A stretch of DNA of 64,000 bases, taken from Candidatus Cloacimonetes bacterium HGW-Cloacimonetes-2. GTDB lineage: Bacteria; Cloacimonadota; Cloacimonadia; Cloacimonadales; Cloacimonadaceae. The notes under the pieces were generated by a model. It was not told the DNA's origin. It ran no database searches and saw only the letters and a list, made by a program, of their open reading frames with translations. Of this stretch, positions 40,378 to 49,582 are shown one piece after another (within the stretch, counting starts at the first letter, position 1; each line of letters opens with the position of its first letter). The translations under genes were made by a program, and so were the position numbers. The stretch lies in assembly GCA_002842035.1 (NCBI GenBank), contig PHBP01000003.1:1-64000 (forward strand), written 5' to 3'.

Positions 40378-40818
40378 ATGTCAGGTGAGTTTCTTGGTTA
40401 CTTCGAGAATTCGGTAAACAAGCAGCGCGTGATAGTTCCAGCCAGCTTCAAGAAGAAGTTTGGTCCGGAAGCAAATCGCAGCGTGATTGTTACCCTGGGC
40501 CCAAACGACACAATTGCCATATACCCATTGGACTGTTGGCAGGAAACGCTGGAGCGCTTGAAGGCAGGCGATGATAAAGCCAAGCTACTGCGTACCCAGT
40601 TGATAGACTTTGCGATGACGGAGCAGGAACTGGAGGGTCCTGGCAGGGTGCGTATTCACGAGCAGCTTTTATCTGATGCCGGCATTACAGATTCTGTTAT
40701 CATCAAAGGTGAGGGTCACTATATCAGCTTGTGGAATCCCTCTACCTTCAACGCTGTTCGCAAGAGCAAGCTGGAAATGCACAGGCAGAGATTTAGTTCG
40801 GAAGACTATCAGCAATGA
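40378..40818 (+). CDS. mraZ: Transcriptional regulator MraZ
   Basis: The first gene of the division and cell wall cluster. MraZ proteins carry two SpoVT/AbrB-like DNA-binding halves and in other bacteria repress their own operon. Here GEFLGYFENSVNKQRVIVPASFKKKF (first half) and LEGPGRVRIHEQLLSDAGI (second half, with the conserved D-x-x-GR-like turn) are visible. 146 residues is typical. AAGGAAG precedes the ATG. The stop overlaps rsmH by ATGA. Autoregulation is likely but the operator was not identified with certainty. Confidence 0.93.
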   Translation: MSGEFLGYFENSVNKQRVIVPASFKKKFGPEANRSVIVTLGPNDTIAIYPLDCWQETLERLKAGDDKAKLLRTQLIDFAMTEQELEGPGRVRIHEQLLSDAGITDSVIIKGEGHYISLWNPSTFNAVRKSKLEMHRQRFSSEDYQQ

Positions 40819-41741
40819 GTTCTTACCACCTTCCTGTGATGGCAAAAGAGTGTCTGGAAGCATTATCGCTCAAGCCCGGCGGTGTCTATGTGGATGCTAC
40901 TTTGGGCGGTGGCGGGCACACGCTTCAGATGCTAAAGAGCTGCTCCGGTATCAAGCTTTATTGCTTTGACCGGGATGAAGAAGCCATCGGGGAAGCCAGC
41001 CGGATGATCGGCGAAACAGACAATGTAGATTTGATTCATGCAAATTTCTCTACTCTGAGGACAGAGCTGGCTCTGAGGAAAGTGAAGAGCATCAATGGCA
41101 TCCTCTTTGATCTGGGAGTTTCATCTCATCAGATCGACGACCGAGAACGCGGATTTAGTTTTGATCGTGATGCAGCTCTTGATATGAGGATGGACAAAAC
41201 CCAGGATTTTAGTGCCTACGATGTGGTCAATGGCTTGGAATTCAGAGATTTGGCAAAGCTGATCAAGGATAATTCAGATGAACTCAATGCATCCCGGATT
41301 GCCAAGGCTATAGTAGCAGCAAGGGAGACCAAGCCGATCGAAAGTACCGGCGAATTAGCCCGGATCATTGAAGCAGTTGTTGGTTCCGGTAGCAAGGACT
41401 CTCTCAAGACCAAGGTCAGAGTATTCCAGGCGATCAGGATTTACGTGAATGGCGAGCTGGAGATTCTGGGTCCTGCATTGGAAGATGCAATCAATCTGCT
41501 GGTTTCGGGCGGAAGGATTGTCGTGATGAGTTATCACTCACTTGAAGATAGAATTGTAAAGAATGTCTTTAGGGATGCGGCAACCGGATGCAAGTGCCCT
41601 CCCAAAATAATGAAGTGCGTATGTGGCGAGACAAAAAGGCTGAAAGTTCTTACCGGCAGGCCTGTTTCAGCTAATGAAGAAGAATTGGTACAAAACAACC
41701 GGGCACGCAGTGCGAAGCTGCGGGTAGCCCAAAAGATATAG
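40815..41741 (+). CDS. rsmH: 16S rRNA (cytosine1402-N4)-methyltransferase
   Basis: Methylates N4 of C1402 in 16S rRNA using S-adenosylmethionine. It starts YHLPVMAKECLEAL, then the SAM-binding loop YVDATLGGGGHT, LFDLGVSSHQIDDRERGFSF with GFSF typical of MraW, and the C-terminal VVMSYHSLEDRIVKNVFR and NNRARSAKLRVAQKI. 308 residues is the usual size. It overlaps mraZ by 4 bp, the classic second gene of dcw clusters. Confidence 0.96.
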   Translation: MSSYHLPVMAKECLEALSLKPGGVYVDATLGGGGHTLQMLKSCSGIKLYCFDRDEEAIGEASRMIGETDNVDLIHANFSTLRTELALRKVKSINGILFDLGVSSHQIDDRERGFSFDRDAALDMRMDKTQDFSAYDVVNGLEFRDLAKLIKDNSDELNASRIAKAIVAARETKPIESTGELARIIEAVVGSGSKDSLKTKVRVFQAIRIYVNGELEILGPALEDAINLLVSGGRIVVMSYHSLEDRIVKNVFRDAATGCKCPPKIMKCVCGETKRLKVLTGRPVSANEEELVQNNRARSAKLRVAQKI

Positions 41742-41749
41742 GGGGAATA

Positions 41750-42106
41750 ATGAGAGGAAAGATCACTATACTGATAATATTAGTTGTAGTGGCAGTGTTT
41801 TTACGTTTTAACAACGGCAACAAGGTGGTTCGTTATACCAAGCAGTATTCAGCTCTGGAAAAGACATACAACGCCGAGAAGAACATCAATACCGAACAAA
41901 TGGTAGAGCTTGATGATTTGAAGTCTGGCAGACATATCGCGTCGCTGGTGCGAGTCGAGCTGAGTAATTTTATCGCCGATAAACCTGCAGGAAGCGTTAT
42001 CTACGTCCACGAACCATCCAAAGAACAGAATCAAGCTTCGTATTGCATCATTGATCTGATAGCTTCCCGTGCGGAAGCCAAAAACGTGGAAATCATTCTG
42101 GACTAA
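41750..42106 (+). CDS. FtsL-like septal protein
   Basis: A small bitopic protein identified mainly by position between rsmH and ftsI. One N-terminal transmembrane helix (about 5-18, ITILIILVVVAVFL) is followed by a periplasmic coiled-coil-like stretch (KQYSALEKTYNAEKNINTEQ) and a C-terminal region, in all 118 residues, as expected for FtsL, which bridges FtsQ, FtsB and FtsW/FtsI. Sequence similarity in this family is always low, so the name is tentative. GGGGG lies before the ATG, 8 bp after rsmH; ftsI follows 2 bp later. Confidence 0.7.
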   Translation: MRGKITILIILVVVAVFLRFNNGNKVVRYTKQYSALEKTYNAEKNINTEQMVELDDLKSGRHIASLVRVELSNFIADKPAGSVIYVHEPSKEQNQASYCIIDLIASRAEAKNVEIILD

Positions 42107-42108
42107 GA

Positions 42109-44292
42109 ATGAAATCCCGCTACTATCTTCTGCTGATTCTGATAGGTGGCGTCAGCGTCCTGTGGGCTGCTTACCTCTTTGTGATCCAGGTATTGGATCC
42201 CTTTGAGATGGGCGGTTATCGCCGGCTGCGTTACACACCACAAAAGGAGATCCTGATCCCCAAGCGCGGGGCAATTTTGGATGCCAATGGCAATCTCCTG
42301 GTGAGCTCTATCAGCTATTATCAGATAGATATCGATCGTGATGCGGTCAATCGCTGGGCAAAGCGCAAGGATATAGCATTGCAGGATGCCTACAGGCAGA
42401 TTGCCAATGTACTTAGCGAGAATAGTGAGCTTACCTTGGAGCAAGTAATGGGCAGGCTCAATCGCAATGACAAGCTTACCTCAATACAGATTTCCAATAA
42501 GATCAAAGAATCCGAGCTTGATCAGATAATCCGTGTATTTGAAGAGCATAAGCTGCCCGGATTGATCAGCGGCTTCAGCTCGATGCGCCGCATATATTCC
42601 AAAGGCAAGCTGGCTGGCAGATTGCTGGGTGCCGTAAGCGAAAAATCCAATGGTTATGATGAAGAAACAGCTAGTCGCTCCCTTTATCAACTGGCTGGAA
42701 TGACCGGGATTGAAGCTACCTATAATAACATTCTGGGTGGTACCTATGGTTGGCGTGAGATAGTATTGGACGCCAATCACGAACGAGTGCCATATCCCAA
42801 TCTGCATCAGAAGAAGCCTGCTAATGGCAACAATATCAAGCTTACTATAGATTCCAATATTCAAGAGATTGTGGAAAACGCACTGCTGGATGGCGTAGAA
42901 AAATATAGCGCATCCAATGCCGGCTGTATAATAATGGATCCCAATACAGGCAGAATCCTGGCAATGGCGGGTATATCACGAGATGATAGATCAACCGACC
43001 CCAATGTGATACGCAATAGTCCCAATATCGCAGCCAGCTTTATGTTTGAGCCTGGCTCGACTATGAAACCTCTTACGATGCTCCCGGCTCTGGAGAACAG
43101 AACCCTGGGCTTCAATGAGATGGTGGTCTGCGGTCCCAAGCGGATGCCCAACGGGCGAATGATCCAGGATGGCCATATTCCGGCAGGGAAACCCCTGCTT
43201 CCCAGAGATATTATAGCCAAGTCGTCAAATGTCGGCATAGCAGAGATTGCTACCCGATTGGGACCAACGAAACTTTATGAGCAGTTTATTTCCTATGGCT
43301 TTGGCCAAAAAAGTGGATTGAACCTGTTCGGAGAATCCTCTGGTCTGTTTCATAAGCTGGAAAACTGGGATTCCTATACATTACAATCTATCTCCTTTGG
43401 CCAAGGGATGTCTGTATCAGCAATTCAATTAGCCGCTGCTTACAGTGCGGTAGCCAATGGTGGCAGATATATGAAGCCCTATCTATTGGATTCGATCCTG
43501 GACGATCAGGGAAATGTAATCGAGCAATACGAGCCACGAGCACTACGCAAGATCGGCAGCACGGCAGTGACAGATTCCATCAAATCTTATCTTCAAGCCG
43601 TGGTAGATTATGGCACGGGACGCCATATCAAGATGGATTACATCCGATTAGGCGGTAAGACCGGTACAGCGCAAAAGAATATCGAAGGCTCTCGCGGTTA
43701 TGCCAGCGGGAAATATACATCTGTTTTTGCAGGGCTGTTCCCGGTGGAAAATCCACAGATGGTGATCGTAACCTTTTACGATGAACCGGCTCCCGGATTT
43801 CATTATGGTAGCACCAGTGCTGCGCCTACGACCAAGCAAATCATCGAGAATATTCTATTTATGCCAAACTGTGCCATTCTGCCCTTCAATGAAAGGCTCA
43901 GATCGTCATCACTGCCTATGCCTGGTCTAATGGGTAAGCACCTGTTTGAAGCGGAGCGGATTTTGAATAGCCACGGATTTCAGTATCGGATTGAGGGTCC
44001 TGATTCAGCCTCGGTAGTGATCGATCAGTTTCCCAAGGCTGGTATATCAGTGGACAGGAATCATCCCATTACCATAAAAATCGGACGTATTGCGGGGACG
44101 GACCAGCAGGTCGTATCCCAAGGCGCAATGCCCAATCTGGTAGGGCTGACAGTACGAAAAGCCATGCAAATTGCCTCTAGATATAGAATAGCCATTCGCG
44201 TAAATGGTACAGGTATAGTGCGCAGACAGTCAATTCAATCAGGTTCCCGCTTGAGTGGTAATTCGCTATGTGTGCTGGAGGCTTCGATATGA
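42109..44292 (+). CDS. ftsI: Septal penicillin-binding protein FtsI with two PASTA domains
   Basis: The transpeptidase that crosslinks septal peptidoglycan with FtsW. 727 residues: one N-terminal helix (about 4-26), a dimerisation domain opening ILIPKRGAILDANGNLLVSS, and a transpeptidase with the active Ser in PGSTMKPLTML (S-x-x-K), KSSNVGIAEIA (S-x-N) and GGKTGTAQ (K-T-G). Two PASTA-like domains close the protein (about 604-660, MPGLMGKHLFEAERILNSHG; and 674-727, MPNLVGLTVRKAMQIA). PASTA tails are better known from Gram-positive PBP2x and SpoVD than from Gram-negative FtsI. It overlaps murE-murF by 4 bp. Confidence 0.95.
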   Translation: MKSRYYLLLILIGGVSVLWAAYLFVIQVLDPFEMGGYRRLRYTPQKEILIPKRGAILDANGNLLVSSISYYQIDIDRDAVNRWAKRKDIALQDAYRQIANVLSENSELTLEQVMGRLNRNDKLTSIQISNKIKESELDQIIRVFEEHKLPGLISGFSSMRRIYSKGKLAGRLLGAVSEKSNGYDEETASRSLYQLAGMTGIEATYNNILGGTYGWREIVLDANHERVPYPNLHQKKPANGNNIKLTIDSNIQEIVENALLDGVEKYSASNAGCIIMDPNTGRILAMAGISRDDRSTDPNVIRNSPNIAASFMFEPGSTMKPLTMLPALENRTLGFNEMVVCGPKRMPNGRMIQDGHIPAGKPLLPRDIIAKSSNVGIAEIATRLGPTKLYEQFISYGFGQKSGLNLFGESSGLFHKLENWDSYTLQSISFGQGMSVSAIQLAAAYSAVANGGRYMKPYLLDSILDDQGNVIEQYEPRALRKIGSTAVTDSIKSYLQAVVDYGTGRHIKMDYIRLGGKTGTAQKNIEGSRGYASGKYTSVFAGLFPVENPQMVIVTFYDEPAPGFHYGSTSAAPTTKQIIENILFMPNCAILPFNERLRSSSLPMPGLMGKHLFEAERILNSHGFQYRIEGPDSASVVIDQFPKAGISVDRNHPITIKIGRIAGTDQQVVSQGAMPNLVGLTVRKAMQIASRYRIAIRVNGTGIVRRQSIQSGSRLSGNSLCVLEASI

Positions 44293-47108
44293 AACTCATT
44301 GAGATCATACATTGCCTTGCTCCTCTAAATCCAGATGCGAAGAATGATCAAGCTATCGATATCATCCCGGGAGCTCCGAGAGTAGATAACCGGCTGGTCT
44401 CGCGCGGAGATATCTTTATATGTATAGAGGGCTTCAGTTCTGATGGACACAAGTATGCTTTCGATGCTGTATCCAGAGGCGCAGCTTTGGTCATCGGCAG
44501 GCAAGAACTCGATATCAGTATTCCTTATATTAAGGTGAGCGATACCAGAAAGGCTGCAGCTCTGATAGCTAAGCTATATTATGGCAACCCCAGCGGAGAG
44601 CTCACGATGATTGGGATCACCGGAACCAATGGCAAGACCACGACATCTTTGGTGATCTATCAGGCACTCTGCGGTCTGGGAGTGAAAGCCGGCTGGATAG
44701 GAACCCTGGGCTATTATCTGGAAGGGACTCTTCACAAGACGCTGCATACTACTCCGGATATCTTTGAACTGAATGATATATTATCACAGATGAGGGCAGC
44801 CGGGATCACTAATGTAGTGATGGAAGTATCTTCTCATGCCATAGCTTTGGATCGTATCTACGGCTTGGAATTCGATTATTGTCTTTTTAGCAATCTGAGT
44901 AGGGAACATCTGGATTTTCATAAGACGATGGAGGAATATGCCGAGACCAAGTACAGCTTTCTGGAGAAATATGCCCGACTGGGAGCTACTGCTGTGGTCA
45001 ATAGCGACGATGCCTTTGGCAGGATCATCATAGATCGGTTGGCTGGAACCCAGTGCCTTTCCGTTGGTCAAAATGCAGCAGATTATCTATTGCATCAGGT
45101 TTCTCTCAAGCCGGAATCGAGCAGCTTTGTGCTGAGGGTGAATGGCAAGGACAGGGCTTTCCTATCCAAGCTGATCGGTGGCTTCAATGTCGCTAATCTG
45201 GCTCTAGCTTGTGCTACTTTGATTGAGTTGGGCTATAGTATGGAGCAAACTGCCATTGTAATAGCTGAAATCGATCCTGTAAAGGGGCGCTTTGAACGCG
45301 TGCCGAACAATCGTGGAATCGGTGTGTTCGTGGATTATGCTCACAGTCCGGATGCCATTGAGAATATATTAAAATCCTGCAAAGAGATAACCCACAATAG
45401 GCTATTGTGCCTGATCGGTGCTGGCGGTAATCGGGACAAAGGCAAGCGGCCTCTGATGCTTCAATCTGCGTTGCACAATTGCGATGCTGTGATTATCTCG
45501 GATGACAATCCCAGAGATGAAGATCCACGCAGGATCATTTCCGATATGCTGGTAGGGACAGATCTGTGGTTTCCCTGGTGGATTATCAGGGATCGAAAAA
45601 AGGCTATCGAGGCCATACTGAGATTGGCCCAGCCTGGTGATATTGTAGTAATCTGCGGAAAGGGTCACGAGAACTATCAGGAAATCGAAGGGGTAAGACA
45701 CAGTTTTGATGATTATCAGGTTGCATTGCATTATCTGAATAGTGTAAAAAGCAGCGATGACCTAACCCAACTGGTACTACCGGTAGATGAGATGACGCTA
45801 AAGCTTTTGGGCGAAGAAAGAGCCGAATACCCGGATTTTGGATACAATGAACCCAAGTGCTTTGTGAAGATCAGCACGGACTCCCGGGCAATCTCATCCG
45901 GCTCGCTATTCTTTGCTATTAAGGGTGAGCGATTTGATGGTAATAACTATATAGATAGCGTTATAGCGGATCGATCCAATATGGCGATTGGCAGCATAGA
46001 TAAGGCAGAAATTGGATATTATTACCATAGTGACCCCCTGCTATTGATGGCGAAGATCTGCAGAAAATACCTCCAGCTTTTTTCTGCTTACAAAGTAGCT
46101 CTGACGGGAAGTACTGGAAAGTCCAGCACCAAGGAGTATCTGGCAGCAGTCTTGGGAGCGAAAGCCAAGACTTTGAAAACCCTGAGCAACGAAAACAACC
46201 TGATCGGCTTATGCCAAACGATCCTGAGGATCAAGCCGGATGATTTGTATGCTGTATTTGAATTGGGAACAAATCACTTTGGCGAAATCAGACAACTTTG
46301 CGAGATCTGCCAGCCGGATAGCTCTATGATTATCAATATTGGACCCTCTCATTTGGAATTCCTGATCAATGAGGATGGAGTCTTTGAAGAAAAACGGGCT
46401 ATCTTTGATCGTAGCCTCCAATATAGGCTTTATCCTGCAGATGACCCCAGGTTTGCTGTATATGGTAGTTCTGGTCTTTCCATTGGCTTTTCAGAACAAG
46501 CTGATTATCGTATCTCAAGAGCGCAGATTGATGAGGACAGCACAGATTTCTATGTGAATCAATACAAATTTAGAATTGCCGGGACTGTCCCTCACAATGT
46601 TACCAATGCAGCATTTGCAATAGCGACGGCGCTATGCTTGGGCTTTGATCCTATTGTGATACAAAAGGGACTGGATAGTATAGTACAATTGCCCAAGAGG
46701 ATGGAAATCATCAAGCTCGGGAGTGGTGTCTTGATCGCTGATTGCTACAATGCCAATCCGGTGTCGATGCAAAAAGCAATTGAATACTGGCGTGCTCTGA
46801 GCCCGGATAAACCTCATAAAGCAATTCTGGGGGATATGCTGGAATTGGGTGATAACTCCGATTCATATCATCAGATGATAGGGGCAATGCTATCAGAGCA
46901 AAGCTTTGAAGATTTGATTACGGTCGGGACTCTATCCAGGTATTATAGACCCGAGTGTCTTTTAGCCTATCGTCACTATGATGAAGTAAGCTTGCTGCCA
47001 ACAGGATTTGATCTTGTGGATTACTGCAAGGATTCAATAGTCCTTGTAAAATCGTCTCACGGTATTCACCTCGATAAACTACTGATAACACTGGGGGAGA
47101 GAAACTAA
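44289..47108 (+). CDS. MurE-MurF fusion ligase
   Basis: One 939-residue chain carries two consecutive Mur ligases: it adds the third residue to UDP-MurNAc-L-Ala-D-Glu and then D-Ala-D-Ala. The MurE half (about 1-485) has the ATP loop GITGTNGKTTTS (Gly-Lys at about 115-116), HSPDAIENIL and the residue-specific motif DNPRDED (DNPR at 406-409), which predicts meso-diaminopimelate. The MurF half (about 490-939) has its own loop ALTGSTGKSSTKEYL (607-614), LGTNHFGEI and DCYNANPVSM. The ATG at 44289 follows GGAGG and overlaps ftsI; an earlier in-frame start at 44268 is not needed. Fusion is in frame with no linker stop. mraY follows directly. Confidence 0.94.
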   Translation: MKLIEIIHCLAPLNPDAKNDQAIDIIPGAPRVDNRLVSRGDIFICIEGFSSDGHKYAFDAVSRGAALVIGRQELDISIPYIKVSDTRKAAALIAKLYYGNPSGELTMIGITGTNGKTTTSLVIYQALCGLGVKAGWIGTLGYYLEGTLHKTLHTTPDIFELNDILSQMRAAGITNVVMEVSSHAIALDRIYGLEFDYCLFSNLSREHLDFHKTMEEYAETKYSFLEKYARLGATAVVNSDDAFGRIIIDRLAGTQCLSVGQNAADYLLHQVSLKPESSSFVLRVNGKDRAFLSKLIGGFNVANLALACATLIELGYSMEQTAIVIAEIDPVKGRFERVPNNRGIGVFVDYAHSPDAIENILKSCKEITHNRLLCLIGAGGNRDKGKRPLMLQSALHNCDAVIISDDNPRDEDPRRIISDMLVGTDLWFPWWIIRDRKKAIEAILRLAQPGDIVVICGKGHENYQEIEGVRHSFDDYQVALHYLNSVKSSDDLTQLVLPVDEMTLKLLGEERAEYPDFGYNEPKCFVKISTDSRAISSGSLFFAIKGERFDGNNYIDSVIADRSNMAIGSIDKAEIGYYYHSDPLLLMAKICRKYLQLFSAYKVALTGSTGKSSTKEYLAAVLGAKAKTLKTLSNENNLIGLCQTILRIKPDDLYAVFELGTNHFGEIRQLCEICQPDSSMIINIGPSHLEFLINEDGVFEEKRAIFDRSLQYRLYPADDPRFAVYGSSGLSIGFSEQADYRISRAQIDEDSTDFYVNQYKFRIAGTVPHNVTNAAFAIATALCLGFDPIVIQKGLDSIVQLPKRMEIIKLGSGVLIADCYNANPVSMQKAIEYWRALSPDKPHKAILGDMLELGDNSDSYHQMIGAMLSEQSFEDLITVGTLSRYYRPECLLAYRHYDEVSLLPTGFDLVDYCKDSIVLVKSSHGIHLDKLLITLGERN

Positions 47109-47109
47109 T

Positions 47110-48213
47110 ATGCTGTATCATCTTCTTTATCCGCTTGCCAAGTACAGCATAGCGTTCAACGTTTTTCGCTATGTTACATTTCGCTCGATCGGAGCGTTTA
47201 TTACAGCTCTTCTTTTTACTCTTCTGGTGGGCCCCGGATTCATTGCTTTGCTCAAGAAGAAAGCAGCTGTTGAAACGATAGATGAGGACGTCCCGGAAGG
47301 TCATAGGAAGAAACAGGGTACTCCCACAATGGGAGGCTTGATAATCCTGCTCGGGCTTTTGATATCATCTCTTTTGTGGAATGATTTAACCAGTGGTGGG
47401 ATCCAGATTATGTATCTTGCCACGGTATGGCTGGGGATCTTCGGTTTCATAGATGATTATCTGAAGAACTTTGTCAAAGCTAAGAAAGGGCTTCTTCCCA
47501 AGTATAAGCTGTGGGGACAAATCAGTATAGGGCTGCTTCTAACCCTGATCATTTACTATGGTGGGGGAGATCGGGCTGGAGTGGCTAATCTTCAGATACC
47601 CTTCTTCAAGGATCTGATCTTGCCTCTAGGAATAATGTTTATTCCGCTGGTAGTCTTTATGATAGTGGGTGCATCCAATGCCGTGAACCTCACAGACGGT
47701 CTCGACGGTTTGGCCGCTGGCACTTTGGCTATAGCTTCGGTTGGGCTAGGGGTTATGGCGTATATCAAGGGTAATTTTATAGCCGCAGGCTATCTCAACC
47801 TGGAGTTTATTCCCGATGCCGGTGAATTGACAGTGATGATTGCAGGACTGGTTGGCACATTAATAGGCTTCTTGTGGTTCAATAGCCATCCTGCCCAGGT
47901 ATTTATGGGCGATACGGGTTCTTTGGCATTGGGTGGGATTATCGCGGTGATCTCTGTTCTATTGAAGGAGCAGATATTCCTCGTGATAGTAGGATTGGTC
48001 TTTATAGCAGAAACCGGCTCCGTGATATTGCAGAGGAGCTGGTTTAAATATACAAAACGTAAGTTTGGGACGGGAAGAAGAGTGTTTCTCTGTGCTCCGC
48101 TGCACCATCATTTCGAACTTAAGGGGCAACACGAGACCAAGATTGTAATCAGGTTTTGGATCGTGGCGATGCTTCTCGTAGCAGTTGGTTTATCTACGAT
48201 AAAACTCAGATAA
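47110..48213 (+). CDS. mraY: Phospho-MurNAc-pentapeptide transferase
   Basis: A polytopic membrane enzyme that joins UDP-MurNAc-pentapeptide to undecaprenyl phosphate, giving lipid I. Signature segments are KKQGTPTMGGLIIL, GFIDDYLK, ASNAVNLTDGLDGLAAG with the Asp cluster, FLWFNSHPAQVFMGDTGSLALGG and the cytosolic His triad APLHHHFELKG. 367 residues with about ten helices. The ATG lies 1 bp after the fusion ligase stop. Substrate carrier comes from UppS (11841). Confidence 0.97.
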   Translation: MLYHLLYPLAKYSIAFNVFRYVTFRSIGAFITALLFTLLVGPGFIALLKKKAAVETIDEDVPEGHRKKQGTPTMGGLIILLGLLISSLLWNDLTSGGIQIMYLATVWLGIFGFIDDYLKNFVKAKKGLLPKYKLWGQISIGLLLTLIIYYGGGDRAGVANLQIPFFKDLILPLGIMFIPLVVFMIVGASNAVNLTDGLDGLAAGTLAIASVGLGVMAYIKGNFIAAGYLNLEFIPDAGELTVMIAGLVGTLIGFLWFNSHPAQVFMGDTGSLALGGIIAVISVLLKEQIFLVIVGLVFIAETGSVILQRSWFKYTKRKFGTGRRVFLCAPLHHHFELKGQHETKIVIRFWIVAMLLVAVGLSTIKLR

Positions 48214-48226
48214 AGGTATAATAGAT

Positions 48227-49582
48227 ATGTTCAATCCTAACAAAAAGTATGGAATCCTTGGACTGGCACGCAGTGGAATAGCTGCTGCCTACAAGATCAA
48301 AGAAATGGGAGGCAAAGCCTTCCTCAGCGAAGTTCAGTGGAAGGACAAGGTTTCCGGTAGCAACCAGTTGGAACAAGACTTTGAATGCGAATTTGGAGGT
48401 CATACAGCGAAGCTCTTCGATTGCGATGAGTGGATAGTAAGCCCCGGTATCCCGCTTAGCATTCCAATAATCCAACAGGGGAAAGCTCGTGGTATCTCTA
48501 TGATCAGCGAGATTGAGTTTGGATACCAAATCAAAGCGGAAGACAGCAAGATCATAGCAGTGACCGGATCTAATGGCAAGAGCACTACAGCCAGTTTGAT
48601 CTATCATATCCTGTTAGGTGCAGGGAAAAAAGCTATCCTGGCAGGAAACATCGGGGATGCATTTTGTGGATACCCCATCAACCAGCCGGGAATCGAGTAT
48701 ATTGTGCTCGAAATCAGCAGCTTTCAGCTAGACTTAATCCAAAGCTTCAAGCCTAATGTCTCTGTGATTCTCAATATCACCCCGGATCACCTCAATAGAT
48801 ACGAGTCGTTTGATCACTATGCGGCATCCAAATTCAGGATTACCGAGAATCAGGATGGCAGGGACTATGCGATCCTCAATCTGGATTCAGAGATCATAGC
48901 AAATCATATACCAATGATCAAAGCAAACCAAAAGTACTTCTCAATACAAAAACAGTATCCCGAGACAGATGCGTGGATGGATGGGAAGTTCATCTGCTTT
49001 GAGGACTTGGCAAGGATTTCGATGTATGACCTTAGTCTGAGAGGTCCACACAATCATGCCAATGTAATGGCCTCTGTATTGGCAGTGTATTCACTGACAG
49101 GGGATCTGGATGCTGCGATCCAGAATCTGAAGGGTTTCAAGCCGCTTTCTCATAGATTAGAATTGGTCGGAACGGTGAACGGCGTCTTTTTCTACAATGA
49201 CTCCAAGGCAACCAATACTGATTCTGTTCGTAGCGCTTTGATGTCGTTTGAGAGCCCGATCCGGATCATTATGGGCGGCTCCGACAAGGGCGAGGACTTT
49301 GGCAATCTTACAGATATACTGAAAGCCAAAGCCAGCAAAGTTTACATCACTGGTGAGACTGAAGGCAAGATGCGCCAGGCCTGGCTCGGTAAGCTACCTC
49401 TTGTATGCATCAGCGACTTCAGAGCATGTGTCAGAGCAGCTTTTGAAGATTCATTGGCTGGAGATACAGTAGTGCTATCACCCGGTTGCGCCAGTTATGA
49501 CAGATTCCAAAATTTCGAACATCGTGGCGAGACATTCCGTCAGATTGTTCAGGAGATCATCAAAGAGAATGAAAAAAACTAG
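48227..49582 (+). CDS. murD: UDP-MurNAc-L-alanine--D-glutamate ligase
   Basis: Adds D-Glu to UDP-MurNAc-L-Ala in the cytoplasm. The N-terminal UDP-binding loop GILGLARSGIAAAYKIKE, the ATP loop AVTGSNGKSTTASLIYHIL, the HxxxH-like ITPDHLNRYESFDHYAASK and the C-terminal FYNDSKATNTDSVRSAL with its Lys are present. 451 residues is typical. AAAGGT precedes the ATG 13 bp after mraY. The end overlaps the start of ftsW by 14 bp. Confidence 0.96.
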   Translation: MFNPNKKYGILGLARSGIAAAYKIKEMGGKAFLSEVQWKDKVSGSNQLEQDFECEFGGHTAKLFDCDEWIVSPGIPLSIPIIQQGKARGISMISEIEFGYQIKAEDSKIIAVTGSNGKSTTASLIYHILLGAGKKAILAGNIGDAFCGYPINQPGIEYIVLEISSFQLDLIQSFKPNVSVILNITPDHLNRYESFDHYAASKFRITENQDGRDYAILNLDSEIIANHIPMIKANQKYFSIQKQYPETDAWMDGKFICFEDLARISMYDLSLRGPHNHANVMASVLAVYSLTGDLDAAIQNLKGFKPLSHRLELVGTVNGVFFYNDSKATNTDSVRSALMSFESPIRIIMGGSDKGEDFGNLTDILKAKASKVYITGETEGKMRQAWLGKLPLVCISDFRACVRAAFEDSLAGDTVVLSPGCASYDRFQNFEHRGETFRQIVQEIIKENEKN

